A stretch of DNA of 45,908 nt from Candidatus Symbiothrix sp. (GTDB lineage: Bacteria > Bacteroidota > Bacteroidia > Bacteroidales > Azobacteroidaceae): NCBI GenBank assembly GCA_031261295.1, contig JAISKT010000129.1, forward strand, positions 1 to 45,908, read 5' to 3'. Positions 16,493 to 26,347 of the stretch are shown piece after piece. A program made the translations under genes and the position numbers. The notes below the pieces were generated by a model that was not told the origin of the DNA, searched no databases, and saw only the letters and a program-made list of their open reading frames with translations. Position 1 is the first letter of the stretch, and every line of letters begins with the position of its first letter.

Positions 16493-19400
16493 AAAGGAAT
16501 AGCTATTCTTTTCGTATTCTTATTGAGCGCATGTATGGTTAATTCCCAGACTCCTGTTTGGGAAAAAGTCACGCCCAACTATGCGACGGAAGATGTATTC
16601 GTCGCCGGATTCAATGTTTTGGATCAGGGAGCAGACCCGACAGGAGAAACGGATCAGACCAAATTATTCCAGGATTTATTGGATAAATTAGGCTCACGGA
16701 CAAGAAACAATGGAACATTGGCCGATGGCACTCCCAACGGCGGCGTATTATACGTTCCCGAAGGAAAATACCTGTTCAGCGGCACCTTGTTTCTCCCCAA
16801 AGGAGTAACTATCCGGGGCGATTGGGAAAAACCGGTGAAAGGCCAGCCCGTCAAAGGCACCATCCTGATGCCGACCAACGGAAAAGGAAATGATGCAACA
16901 TTGTTGCCAAACGGAGAGCCGGGAACTGCTTACGAGCAACAATCCTTTATCATCATGCAACCGTCTTCCGCCGTACGAAATGTAAATATCTGGTATCCGG
17001 AACAGGATGCCAACAACATTGTCCCTTACCCGCCCGCCATTCTCTTCGGACAGTCAGGCTATTGGGGAAATGATTATACCCTGGCTTCCAACATTACCTT
17101 AGTCAATGCGTTTGACGGCGTTATCTTCTCCCGCAGAAGCGGCGGCGGCGCTCCCAACTGCTACGGAATTTACGGAAGTCCGCTCCGCCGCGGTATCGAA
17201 ATCGACAATATCGCCGAAGTAGGCCGGATCGACAATGTGGATTTCTCCGCCGACTATTGGGCAGGCTCCGGTTTGCCGGGTTCTCCGGCTGTCAACGGTC
17301 CGCACAAGGAATACATTTACAATAATGCCACCGCCGTAATCATGCGCCGCAACGACTGGTCGTTCATCTGCAAAGTGAAAGCCGAAGGTTACCATACCGG
17401 TTACCGCATGGACTATTCCTACAATAAGGATGAAAACGGGAATCAGACTTCTCCCAACGGACACAATTACGGAATGGAATTTACCAATTGTAAATACGGC
17501 GTTTATGGCGCTGCCGTGGCCGGTGCCGGGATGATGTTTTACGAATATAAATTCAAAGATTGCGACTACGGTTTTTATTTCGATAAAGCGGCCGGAGGAA
17601 TCGTACAAATAATGGGATGCGAATTTGATACGAAAATAGCTTCCATCTACGCGCCTCTGACTAACAATACAAAGATTTTGATGGATCAAAACACTATCCA
17701 AAAAGGCCCGGTGGATATTCGCGGCGGATTGGCTTCCATCGTCAATTGCGATTTCAACAACGAAGGCAACCAGATTATTTTGGGCGCGAATGCAAGAGTC
17801 GCCATCACCGGCAACCGCTTCAAGGAAACGGAAGCCATCCTGAACAAATCCATGTACAAATGTATCATCGACCACACCCCGATTGAAATGACCGCTTTGC
17901 CGCATTTCCCTTACAAAAATCAATATGAATTTACACAAAAACCTGCCGGAAACGCCTATCGTTTGGCCACTGCCGGAGGTGTAAGCGTCACTGCGGATGA
18001 CAATTCCGCCGCATTGCAGGCCTTATTGGATGAAGTAAAAAATGCAGGCGGCGGTTTGGTATTCTTGCCTCCCGGACATTACAAATTCCGGCAACCGATT
18101 ACCATTCCGACCGGAGTGGAACTGAAAGGTTCGGTGGATGTTCCGACTTTGCCCACAGGCCCCGGAACGGCGATGGAAATATATCCCGGCAAAGGAGATG
18201 AAAACGGTACGCCTTTTATCAGTATGGAACCCGGCAGCGGTATCCGCGGATTGGTCATGAACTATCCGGAACAAATGGTGCAGCTTTTGACCGAACCGGA
18301 ACTGAACGGCGGCGATGTGTATCATTATCCTTATACCATCCGGGGCAACCGGGAGGTATATATTGTCAATATCGCTTTCAGGGCTTGCTATCATGGTATT
18401 GACCTTTTCACCAATAAATGCGACAATCACTATGTGGATTATCCTTCCGGACACGTTTTCAAAACCGGTATCAAAGTGGGCGGCGGCTCCAAAGACGGAC
18501 ATATTTACAATGCCCAATTCAATCAGATTGCATACGGTTCAGGCGGGGAAACCAAATACGGCGCCTGGCCCAATTCTCCCGACAATACCCAGGCCGACCA
18601 GGCAAAATACCGGAAAGAACACGACTTGGCGTATGCGTATTGTTGGAACAATTTGTATTTCCTGATTCTGGAAGATTGTGAAAACGAAATCCTGTACAAT
18701 AATTTTGACTTCGGTTCCAACCGCGGTTTTGTCCTTTCTTCTAAAAACGGAAAAGGCCCGAGCGGCATTTGTTTGGGACAAGGGATTGACCAGGGAATGA
18801 ATTCCTTCCATATCGGGGCAGTAGATGAAAAAGGTTTTAACTTCATCAGTACGCAAATCGTAACGACCGCTCCGGGCAATACCGGCGAAGTACAGCAAAC
18901 GTACAAAGATAACAACCGGTATTTCCAGGTAGATCCGGCTTTTACCGGTCACGTAACGTTCTTTGGAGCGGATTTTTGGGGACAACCGCAGAATATTTCG
19001 GTAGATGTACCGAGTGGAACGCTTGAATTGCAGGCCGGTAACTTTTCCAATTCCGGTCAAAGGACATTTGCGTCTGTAGGCGCCGGTGCCATGCTGGACA
19101 TTATCGGAACGAATATCAATTCAATTAATTCTTTATTAGCTGCCGGTTCTGCTCCGCAATCGTATATCCAATCTTCTATTGTCAATTCAAGGAATGTGGA
19201 CACAACGGCTTGTGGATTATGGTACAACAATTTAGACCAAACGGCAAGCGTCAGTTCCGATGCCGGCGCTTTCCTCGACCGTACCGGTTGGATTGCGACC
19301 GCTTCTGTTTACAATGAAGATGCCCAGAACGGTCTGGATAATAACAACACTACACTTTGGTCAACAAAAGCCGAACGTCAAAAACCCGGACAGTGGTTTA

Positions 19401-19903
19401 AGATAGATATGCTTACCGAACAAACATTTACCGGAATATACATGGAAACCGGCTCCAACGATTACTTGCCGGTTGCTTTCACCGTATCCATTTCTTCCGA
19501 TGATCAAAATTGGGTACAAGTAGCTACCGGAAGAGGAACTACTTCCGCTTCATTTGATGTAAAACAAGCGCGCTACATCAAGGTAGAACAGACAAGTACG
19601 GGATCAAGTACCTGGCGGATTGTCGAATTTTTTGTCATGAATACAGACATTCCTCCGTATTATACACCGATTCCGGCCATAGCCGCCCCTAAAAATATGA
19701 ACGCTTGGATTTCCGGGAATCAACTGAATGTAACCGGAATTGATGGACTTTCTTCGGTAAAGGTTTACAATCTGTCGGGGCAACAAGTCGTATCTTCCAC
19801 CCTGTATGGAAATTCCCTGCCGGTAAATCTTTCCGCAGGCGTGTATGTGGCTGTAATAGAAAACCGGGGAATCATCTACCGGAAGAAATTGCTGGCAAAG
19901 TAG
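16436..19903 (+). CDS. Double beta-helix (Pectate_lyase_3/GH55-like) enzyme with discoidin and T9SS domains
   Basis: From ATG 16436 the product is 1155 residues; an in-frame TTG at 16388 is possible but would start inside the repeat arm. The N-terminus contains repeat-derived SPLGDLG followed by a hydrophobic segment (GIAILFVFLLSACMVNSQ). Two right-handed beta-helix halves follow, each with a Pectate_lyase_3-type opening: VLDQGADPTGETDQTKLFQDLL...GGVLYVPEGKY, and VTADDNSAALQALLDEVKNAGGGLVFLPPGHY. This tandem layout is like GH55 exo-beta-1,3-glucanases, but GH28-like or lyase activity is equally possible. An F5/8 type C (discoidin) domain (about 955-1065, WFKIDMLTEQTFTGIYMETG) and a T9SS sorting domain (VKVYNLSGQQVVSS...LSAGVYVAVIEN...KKLLAK) end it. 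It is the last gene of unit A and a likely secreted glycan-cleaving enzyme. Confidence 0.85.
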   Translation: MNNNDNLYSAKSPLGDLGVKGIAILFVFLLSACMVNSQTPVWEKVTPNYATEDVFVAGFNVLDQGADPTGETDQTKLFQDLLDKLGSRTRNNGTLADGTPNGGVLYVPEGKYLFSGTLFLPKGVTIRGDWEKPVKGQPVKGTILMPTNGKGNDATLLPNGEPGTAYEQQSFIIMQPSSAVRNVNIWYPEQDANNIVPYPPAILFGQSGYWGNDYTLASNITLVNAFDGVIFSRRSGGGAPNCYGIYGSPLRRGIEIDNIAEVGRIDNVDFSADYWAGSGLPGSPAVNGPHKEYIYNNATAVIMRRNDWSFICKVKAEGYHTGYRMDYSYNKDENGNQTSPNGHNYGMEFTNCKYGVYGAAVAGAGMMFYEYKFKDCDYGFYFDKAAGGIVQIMGCEFDTKIASIYAPLTNNTKILMDQNTIQKGPVDIRGGLASIVNCDFNNEGNQIILGANARVAITGNRFKETEAILNKSMYKCIIDHTPIEMTALPHFPYKNQYEFTQKPAGNAYRLATAGGVSVTADDNSAALQALLDEVKNAGGGLVFLPPGHYKFRQPITIPTGVELKGSVDVPTLPTGPGTAMEIYPGKGDENGTPFISMEPGSGIRGLVMNYPEQMVQLLTEPELNGGDVYHYPYTIRGNREVYIVNIAFRACYHGIDLFTNKCDNHYVDYPSGHVFKTGIKVGGGSKDGHIYNAQFNQIAYGSGGETKYGAWPNSPDNTQADQAKYRKEHDLAYAYCWNNLYFLILEDCENEILYNNFDFGSNRGFVLSSKNGKGPSGICLGQGIDQGMNSFHIGAVDEKGFNFISTQIVTTAPGNTGEVQQTYKDNNRYFQVDPAFTGHVTFFGADFWGQPQNISVDVPSGTLELQAGNFSNSGQRTFASVGAGAMLDIIGTNINSINSLLAAGSAPQSYIQSSIVNSRNVDTTACGLWYNNLDQTASVSSDAGAFLDRTGWIATASVYNEDAQNGLDNNNTTLWSTKAERQKPGQWFKIDMLTEQTFTGIYMETGSNDYLPVAFTVSISSDDQNWVQVATGRGTTSASFDVKQARYIKVEQTSTGSSTWRIVEFFVMNTDIPPYYTPIPAIAAPKNMNAWISGNQLNVTGIDGLSSVKVYNLSGQQVVSSTLYGNSLPVNLSAGVYVAVIENRGIIYRKKLLAK

Positions 19904-19906
19904 AAA

Positions 19907-19955
19907 TTAATCTATAATTAATATCGAATTAAGTATATATTAATAATTAATTAAG
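19907..19955 (+). promoter_or_regulatory. Phased TTAAT array B: five direct repeats at 11-bp intervals
   Basis: TTAAT or TTAAG begins at 19907, 19918, 19929, 19940 and 19951, exactly 11 bp apart and each preceded by A. The first repeat lies 3 nt after the stop codon of the preceding gene. Ten bases separate the last repeat from the -7 box at 19966, the same distance as in arrays A and C. It is the longest of the three arrays and precedes the SusC/SusD unit. Confidence 0.75.
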
Positions 19956-19965
19956 CAATAAAAAA

Positions 19966-19973
19966 TATTTTTG
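19966..19973 (+). promoter_or_regulatory. -7 promoter box (TATTTTTG) of unit B
   Basis: An exact TAnnTTTG match, 46 bp before the SusC ATG at 20020, giving a leader of roughly 40 nt. There is no TTTG at -33; the TTAAT array sits there instead. Confidence 0.65.
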
Positions 19974-20019
19974 ACACATCTTTTTTTCTTTGTGGAAAAA
20001 ATTAAATCTTAAAGCTAAT

Positions 20020-23000
20020 ATGAAGAAAATCATTTTATTAATGTTTATCGGTTGTTTTTGTACAAGTTTGTTTGCGCAAAAAATAATCACAGGAACCGTA
20101 CGGGATGCATCAGACAATCTGAATACACTCCCGGGTGTTTCCATTCAAGTCAAGGGCACAAAAAAGGGAACCGTTACGGATTTCGACGGGAATTACTCTA
20201 TTACCGTTCAGCCCGGAGACAAGGATTTGGTATTCAGTTTCATCGGTATGAAATCCCAAACCGTTTCCATCGGGAACAAGTCTAAAATTGATGTTACCTT
20301 GGACAGCGACGCCAACGTATTGAGCGAAGTCGTTGTTTCCGCTTTGGGTATCAAACGGGAAAACCGTTCGTTGACGGTAGCCCAGCAACGGGTAGATGCC
20401 GAAACAATGGCGGAAGTACGCGACCAGAATATTGTATCGGCGCTGGCAGGTAAAGTAGCCGGCGTGATGGTTACGCCTCCTCCCAGTTCTACCGGATCGG
20501 CCCGTATCGTTATCCGCGGCAACAGTTCGTTTACGGGAAACAACCAGCCCTTGTTTGTGATCGACGGTATGCAGATCGACAACAACGACGGTAGTAACGG
20601 CGTAAATAAAAACGGCGGTTTGGATATGGGGAACGGCGCTTCCGACATCAATCCGGACGATATTGAATCCATCGACGTTTTGAAAGGCCCGAACGCTGCC
20701 GCTTTATACGGTTCACGGGCGGCCAACGGGGTGATTATCATCACCACCAAAAAAGCCAAAGACGGACGGTTCAAAGTATCCGCTGCATCCAACGCCATGT
20801 TCCGGTATATTTCCCAATGGCCTAAATTCCAGAATGCCTTCGGTATAGGACACATGTCGCAAATGATTGGCGGAAATCATACCGTTTTTGAAACGGAAGA
20901 TGCAGACGGCAACCTGTATCCTTATCCGGGTATTCCATCCATGCAGAAAATGATGAATACCATCGCCACCCGTTCCAATGGAGGCCCCCAGGTAGGACAA
21001 CCGTATATCGGTTTGGACGGTTTGATGCACACCTATTCTCCCCAACCGGGCAACGTTTACGACTTCTATCAAAAAGCCTCGACTTTCACAAATAATGTGG
21101 CGGTTGAAGGTGGAAATGTAGATAATAATTACCGTGCATCGTTTACAAATTTCAGTGCGGACGACGTAGTGGAAAAACAAAATTTGGTAGATAAAAATAC
21201 CATTACGGCCCGTTTTTTCAACACATTGATAAAAAACCTGACATTGGATTCCAAAGTAACATTCATCAATGAAGATACGAAAAACAGGCGCTATTCCAAT
21301 CAAAGCGATTTCAATCCTTTGTACATGTACACCATTATGCCGCGTACAATGACTTTGGACCAATTGAAATATTATAAAACGTCTAATGGGACGGAATCGG
21401 TCCGGGTAGGCGACATTCATAACCCCTATTGGACGATTAATGAAACCAGCAACGAAGACAAGAAAACCCGTATATTAGCCAATTTCGACTTATCTTATCA
21501 AATATTACCCAGTTTAAGAGCTTCCGTTAAATACGGCAGGGAATACATTGAAGTGAAAAGTAATGAATTCCGGAACAAAGGAGCCATCGGAAGCGTAGAT
21601 GCTATCAACGGATTTTATAAAAACCAGATAAACGTAACCGATAACGATATGTACGAATGGTTATTGGTTTACAATCAACGGTTCAATGATTTTTCCGTAG
21701 TAGGAACCTTGGGCGGCAGCCAATTGAACTATTCCGGTTATTGGAGCAATTCGGAAATCCGCACCTTGAAACAAGCGGGATTTGCGCACATCTCCAACAG
21801 CAACGATCCTCCCCGGGCCGATGGAAGTTCCAGTAGAAAACGGATCAACTCACTCTACGGTTCCGCTTCATTCGGATACAGGGATTTCGTTTACTTGGAT
21901 ATTACCGGCCGTAACGACTGGAGTTCGACTTTGCCGGCGGCAAACAATTCCTATTTTTATCCTTCTATCGGTGTATCCTGGATTCCTACCGAAATGTTCA
22001 AAATACCTTCCCGCCTGTTTTATGGGAAATTGAGAGCTTCTTATGCCCAGGTAGGAAATGACACAAGCCCGTATAATTTGATTCCTTATTTCAATTTTGA
22101 TGCAGATAATGTATTCAACGGTTATAAATACGCTTCTTTTTCAGAAACATTACCCAACAGTAATTTGAAACCTGAAATTACATCCTCGTATGAAATCGGA
22201 GCCGATTTGCGTTTCCTGAACGGCCGTATCAATGCGGATATTACGTATTACAAATCCAATTCGATTGACCAGATCGTGAGAGCGCAAATGGCGGCATCTT
22301 CCGGTTATGCCTGGAAAATGTACAACGCAGGGGAAATCGAAAACAAAGGATGGGAAGTAGCTTTGCGTGTCATTCCTGTCGAAACAAAAGTATTCGATTG
22401 GGGAATTGATGTCAATTTTACCAAAAATTCATCCATGATTAAAAGTATGGTAGAAGGAGCCGACCGGATTGAATTAGGAGAAGTCTTCAGCTTGAAAAAC
22501 GTTGTAGCACAAGGCTATCCGTATGGATCTATGTTCGGTACCATCTGGTTGACAGACCAGCAAGGCCGCCGCATGGTGAATACGGCGAATGGCGAACCCG
22601 TTCGGAAAGAAAATGCGTATCTCGGAAACTTCAACCCCGATTTCTTATTAGGTATCAGCAACCGTTTCCGTTACAAAGATTTCGACCTGTATGTGCTGTT
22701 GGATATGAAAAAAGGCGGGAAATTATACTCCGGTACGATGCGGCAAGCCATCCGCAACGGTGAAATTTCCGGATTGGAAAAATACCACGAATCCTATTGG
22801 GAACGGGAAGTAATCTTTGGAGATATAGGCGATTATCGCTGGGGCGGCGTACAATTCAATGAAAACGGAACCACCGAATTTAATAATCAAAATATCTATT
22901 ATTACAATCCGGATATGTATGACAACATGGAAAACATGAACCCGAAAGATCCCAATTATGTACCGCAACAATGCGACCGGTATTTCTGGCCGGGAAACGT

Positions 23001-23289
23001 AGGGTATTATGCCGACGGTTACGATAATTTGGTTATTTACGATGCCTCTTTTGTCAAATTAAGGGAAATCAGTGTAGGCTACAATTTGCCGAAGAAACTC
23101 ATTTCTAAAATTAAAATGACAAATGCCCGCATCTCATTGGTTGGTCGTAATTTATGGGTTTTTTATCAAAAGACTCCCAAAGGATTGGATCCTGAAGCCG
23201 CTTTAAATGCAGGTAACGGACAAGGCTTGGAATCAGGGTCACTGCCTCCGACCACTACTTTAGGATTTGACATTAAAATTGCATTCTAA
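20020..23289 (+). CDS. SusC/RagA-family TonB-dependent glycan importer
   Basis: The ATG at 20020 gives 1089 residues with a clean signal peptide (MKKIILLMFIGCFCTSLFAQ); the longer TTG-initiated reading from 19990 adds no sensible sequence. Domain order is a carboxypeptidase-regulatory-like domain (IITGTVRDAS...LPGVSIQVKGTKKGTVTDFDGNYSI), LSEVVVSALGIKRE, a plug with ARIVIRGNSSFTGNNQPLFVIDGMQID and IDVLKGPNAAALYGSRAANG, then a barrel ending in GFDIKIAF. SusC proteins form the TonB-driven outer-membrane channel capped by SusD. The SusD gene follows after 12 nt. It is the first gene of unit B, downstream of array B, and is the likely core transporter for oligosaccharides released by the neighbouring hydrolases. 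Confidence 0.97.
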   Translation: MKKIILLMFIGCFCTSLFAQKIITGTVRDASDNLNTLPGVSIQVKGTKKGTVTDFDGNYSITVQPGDKDLVFSFIGMKSQTVSIGNKSKIDVTLDSDANVLSEVVVSALGIKRENRSLTVAQQRVDAETMAEVRDQNIVSALAGKVAGVMVTPPPSSTGSARIVIRGNSSFTGNNQPLFVIDGMQIDNNDGSNGVNKNGGLDMGNGASDINPDDIESIDVLKGPNAAALYGSRAANGVIIITTKKAKDGRFKVSAASNAMFRYISQWPKFQNAFGIGHMSQMIGGNHTVFETEDADGNLYPYPGIPSMQKMMNTIATRSNGGPQVGQPYIGLDGLMHTYSPQPGNVYDFYQKASTFTNNVAVEGGNVDNNYRASFTNFSADDVVEKQNLVDKNTITARFFNTLIKNLTLDSKVTFINEDTKNRRYSNQSDFNPLYMYTIMPRTMTLDQLKYYKTSNGTESVRVGDIHNPYWTINETSNEDKKTRILANFDLSYQILPSLRASVKYGREYIEVKSNEFRNKGAIGSVDAINGFYKNQINVTDNDMYEWLLVYNQRFNDFSVVGTLGGSQLNYSGYWSNSEIRTLKQAGFAHISNSNDPPRADGSSSRKRINSLYGSASFGYRDFVYLDITGRNDWSSTLPAANNSYFYPSIGVSWIPTEMFKIPSRLFYGKLRASYAQVGNDTSPYNLIPYFNFDADNVFNGYKYASFSETLPNSNLKPEITSSYEIGADLRFLNGRINADITYYKSNSIDQIVRAQMAASSGYAWKMYNAGEIENKGWEVALRVIPVETKVFDWGIDVNFTKNSSMIKSMVEGADRIELGEVFSLKNVVAQGYPYGSMFGTIWLTDQQGRRMVNTANGEPVRKENAYLGNFNPDFLLGISNRFRYKDFDLYVLLDMKKGGKLYSGTMRQAIRNGEISGLEKYHESYWEREVIFGDIGDYRWGGVQFNENGTTEFNNQNIYYYNPDMYDNMENMNPKDPNYVPQQCDRYFWPGNVGYYADGYDNLVIYDASFVKLREISVGYNLPKKLISKIKMTNARISLVGRNLWVFYQKTPKGLDPEAALNAGNGQGLESGSLPPTTTLGFDIKIAF

Positions 23290-23301
23290 TTTTTTACGAT
23301 T

Positions 23302-25086
23302 ATGAAAAAAATATATCAATCAATCATATTTTTAGTCGCAGCCTTGTTTGGGGTTGGCGCATGTACGGATAATTTTGAAGAAATCAATACACGTCCGGAC
23401 AGGGTGACAGCAACACATCCGGATTATATTTTCGGCCTTACGACCGTCAAAACGCTGAGGGAATTGACTAATGACAACAATTGGTTCTTTTTCGGAAATT
23501 ATACCAATCAGTGGTCGGTCATCGGCGGCAGCGGCCCGCATTTCGGATTCGATGGAAGATCCGACAGGATATGGAACAACTTATATACGGGAGCCTTGAA
23601 TCCCTTGTTCTCCATTATCAATAATCCGGAATATGCGGAAAATCCCGAGTTTACAAACCGGATTGCCATTGCCAAAATTTGGCGTTCGTATGTGTTTTCC
23701 CAATTAGTCGGTTTGTATGGCCCGCTGCCTTATACGGATGCTTGCAACGGACAAGCCACCATCATGTATGACAAGGAGGAAGACGTTTACCGCGGCATTT
23801 TGAATGAACTGAAAGAAGCCTACGAAGCATTGAAAACAACGGGTGATAAATATCCGGAAAATGCCGAACCCTTCTTGAAATCCGATATCAGAAGATGGGG
23901 CCAATTTGCGCATTGCATTCGCTTACGGACAGCCATCCGGTTGACTGAAGTGCCGGAAGAATGGGCGCCCGGACTTGCCCAAGAAGCAAGAGACATTGTG
24001 AAAGAAGAATTGAGCAGCGCTCAAAACCTGATCAGTGATAATAGCGGTAATTTCTTTATGAAATTCGGAGAAAAACAGGAAGAACAAAATCCCCTGTACC
24101 GGGATGTGATTTCCAATAGCGAATTAGTGACTGCCGACCCGGGCAATTTTCCGGTGATTCACGAATCCTTGGTATTGTGGATGTCACCGGATACCTACGA
24201 TGATCCCTGTTTGGATGTTTATATGACCAAAGGCAGTGGAGGCACGCCGATGAATCCACTCCCTGTGTATCTGGGCCGGCCTCACTCCATGGAAAGCCCG
24301 CAGGATTATGATAGTTACAAACCGATAGGATGGTCTTCGCCTTATGAAGGATTAAGATACAAAGACTTTGCAACCGTCGGCAAGGAATTTTCAAAAATGA
24401 CGGCTAATTTTTACTTCTTTTCGTATGCGGAACTTTGTTTCATCCGGGCGGAAGCGGCCTATAAAGGCTATTGGGGCGCTGTGGGAAATGCACAAACGTA
24501 TTATTATAACGGCATTGACGCCCGTTGTACGAAATATATAAGTGAAGAGGGAAAAGCGCTTGTATCGACGAGCAATATCGAAGCGTACAAAAAAGTTTCG
24601 GGAATCGCCTGGGATACGGAATCCGATACGGTCACTTCCAGAAGAGTGGACGGGGAGGCTTTCAGGGATTACTTAGGAATTGTGGACAGCTATTTAGGAA
24701 AAGAGGATAATTTCAAACGGATTATTGTGCAACATTGGATTTCCTTGTTCGCTCATAACATCGATAATTATACTTTATTGAGAAGAACCGAAGTCATTCC
24801 GTTCAAACCGCATTTTGGAGTGGATCAAAACAACGGATACGTGGACGCACGCTACGGTTATACGCCGGAACGGATTATCTATCCGGGTACCGAAAGAAGC
24901 ATCAATAAAAAGGAAACCTACTTTGCAATAGACAATTATCTGTTAGATAAAGGAAATGCTCCGGCAGGACAACAAGATCAGGTGACTTACCGGTTGATTT
25001 ATGCGAAAGATAATCCCGGACTTCTGAATCCCGGCCCCGTCTATACGAGTCCACTGCCCAATATGGCAAGAAACAGAATTAAATAG
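23302..25086 (+). CDS. SusD/RagB-family glycan-binding lipoprotein
   Basis: A 594-residue lipoprotein with acylated Cys21 (LFGVGAC) and the SusD-type opening CTDNFEEINTRPDRVT. The middle carries IAKIWRSYVFSQLVGLYGPLPYTDA (the TPR-like alpha-helical core typical of RagB/SusD-like proteins) and SYAELCFIRAEAAYKGYW, the conserved helix of the family, followed by YYNGIDA. The C-terminal part has KRIIVQHWISLFAHNIDNYTLLRRTEVIP, again typical of the SusD-like group near PF12771. It caps the SusC barrel and binds the incoming glycan at the cell surface. It lies 12 nt after SusC and 28 nt before the GH99-like gene. The ligand is unknown. Confidence 0.95.
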   Translation: MKKIYQSIIFLVAALFGVGACTDNFEEINTRPDRVTATHPDYIFGLTTVKTLRELTNDNNWFFFGNYTNQWSVIGGSGPHFGFDGRSDRIWNNLYTGALNPLFSIINNPEYAENPEFTNRIAIAKIWRSYVFSQLVGLYGPLPYTDACNGQATIMYDKEEDVYRGILNELKEAYEALKTTGDKYPENAEPFLKSDIRRWGQFAHCIRLRTAIRLTEVPEEWAPGLAQEARDIVKEELSSAQNLISDNSGNFFMKFGEKQEEQNPLYRDVISNSELVTADPGNFPVIHESLVLWMSPDTYDDPCLDVYMTKGSGGTPMNPLPVYLGRPHSMESPQDYDSYKPIGWSSPYEGLRYKDFATVGKEFSKMTANFYFFSYAELCFIRAEAAYKGYWGAVGNAQTYYYNGIDARCTKYISEEGKALVSTSNIEAYKKVSGIAWDTESDTVTSRRVDGEAFRDYLGIVDSYLGKEDNFKRIIVQHWISLFAHNIDNYTLLRRTEVIPFKPHFGVDQNNGYVDARYGYTPERIIYPGTERSINKKETYFAIDNYLLDKGNAPAGQQDQVTYRLIYAKDNPGLLNPGPVYTSPLPNMARNRIK

Positions 25087-25114
25087 TTGATAATATTAAT
25101 TTTAAGTTCGAAAG

Positions 25115-26341
25115 ATGAAAAAAATAGTATATATAGCAAGCACATTTATCCTGTTACTTGTAGCCTTTATTGCATGTGAGGATAAACCGGAAGTATATGA
25201 ATTTCCGAAAGATAAATTTTTCTACGAAATACCCGAAGTACCGGTAACGGAAGATTATGTAGTAGGCGTTCCGTATGAAGTGAAGACAAGAGACGCCAAG
25301 CAAGGGGTTTGGCTGGTAGATAAAAAAGCGCAATCCTATACCGGAACTCCCATTCATGGGGAATATGACCTGAGAGTGGAAGAAGATTTTCTGAAACAAC
25401 AAATGGAGTGGGGCAAACAAGCCGGCATCGACTTCTTCATTATCAGTTGGGGCGGGCATGGTTTGAATGATACAATCCTGTCCAATTACGAAAAATGGTA
25501 TCAACCCGGACACCCGCAAGTAGTGATCCGCTTCGATCCGGGCTATCGCTTCCCTAAATCGGTTAAAGATACCCTGATGCTGAATCAGGTGCAGATGGAT
25601 TCGCTGAGAATCGATTTTGATTCGGTCTATACAAGCGTGATGACTAAAAATTATGCGTACAAAAACCGGAATACCGGCAATCCGGTAATGGTACTGACGA
25701 ATTTCACCAATTCGGCCAATATTCCGAGTACGTCTAAATTTACGGAATTTTTACGCACCGCAGTAAACAATAAAGTTTGGATCATGGCCGAATTAGGCGG
25801 CCGCTTGACTTCCCCGGAACGTTGGGGTTTCCATGCCGCAAACGGATACAGCAATGCCTTCGTAGATGGTTATGTGCAACCGGATTCAATCAAGGCTTTT
25901 GACGCTTTCTTTATTACGGATGTTTCTACCGACAACAAAGACCGTTACGATGCACTCTATTCTTTGACGGATTATAATTTCAGGTACTGGCAAAGCAAAA
26001 TGCAATCCGCCGGCAAAGAATATGTTCCGACCATTATGCCTGCATTTGACAATCTGATAAACGATGCGAAATCCAATACGTACTTAATTCCCCGGTGGAA
26101 TGCGGAAACAAATTCGGCTTATGTGGTGAGCGCTGAAAAAACAAAAACAGAATACAATTTCTCTAATATTCAAAAGAATCCTTATCAGGAATTTGCCAAT
26201 GTGGCCAAAAGGAATGTAGGCCCCAGCCGGATTTTAATTGTCTATAATTGGAATGACTACGCCAATGGAATCAATCTGGAACCCACCGTGGAATTTGGAG
26301 ATGATTATTTGAAATACACGAAACAGTTTTTTAAGAAATAG
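25115..26341 (+). CDS. GH99/WbsX-like (endo-alpha-mannanase-type fold) lipoprotein
   Basis: A 408-residue lipoprotein with probable acylated Cys21 (AFIAC). After an N-terminal strand region, GEYDLRVEEDFLKQQMEWGKQAGIDFFIISWGG matches the start of GH99/WbsX-type TIM barrels, and the C-terminus ILIVYNWNDYANGINLEPTVEFGDDYLKYTKQF matches the closing W-N-(E/D)-x-x-x-G-x-x-LEP signature. GH99 enzymes cleave within alpha-mannan or N-glycan mannosides. The signature has Asp where many relatives have Glu, and I cannot place the catalytic pair, so it could be a weak enzyme or a binding protein. It occupies the position after SusD where surface glycan-binding proteins often sit. Together with two GH92 genes it supports an alpha-mannoside-containing substrate. 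Confidence 0.75.
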   Translation: MKKIVYIASTFILLLVAFIACEDKPEVYEFPKDKFFYEIPEVPVTEDYVVGVPYEVKTRDAKQGVWLVDKKAQSYTGTPIHGEYDLRVEEDFLKQQMEWGKQAGIDFFIISWGGHGLNDTILSNYEKWYQPGHPQVVIRFDPGYRFPKSVKDTLMLNQVQMDSLRIDFDSVYTSVMTKNYAYKNRNTGNPVMVLTNFTNSANIPSTSKFTEFLRTAVNNKVWIMAELGGRLTSPERWGFHAANGYSNAFVDGYVQPDSIKAFDAFFITDVSTDNKDRYDALYSLTDYNFRYWQSKMQSAGKEYVPTIMPAFDNLINDAKSNTYLIPRWNAETNSAYVVSAEKTKTEYNFSNIQKNPYQEFANVAKRNVGPSRILIVYNWNDYANGINLEPTVEFGDDYLKYTKQFFKK

Positions 26342-26347
26342 TAAACC

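Noticed and set aside
17099..17938. 279-codon minus-strand open frame opposite the double beta-helix gene
   Set aside because: Shadow of the sense gene: no domain, promoter or neighbouring minus-strand gene supports it.
19990..20019. Upstream TTG start for SusC
   Set aside because: It adds ten residues before a textbook signal peptide and lies where the transcript should only just have begun; ATG 20020 is preferred.
20713..21420. Long minus-strand open frames opposite SusC
   Set aside because: They mirror the conserved SusC plug and barrel codons and have no independent support.
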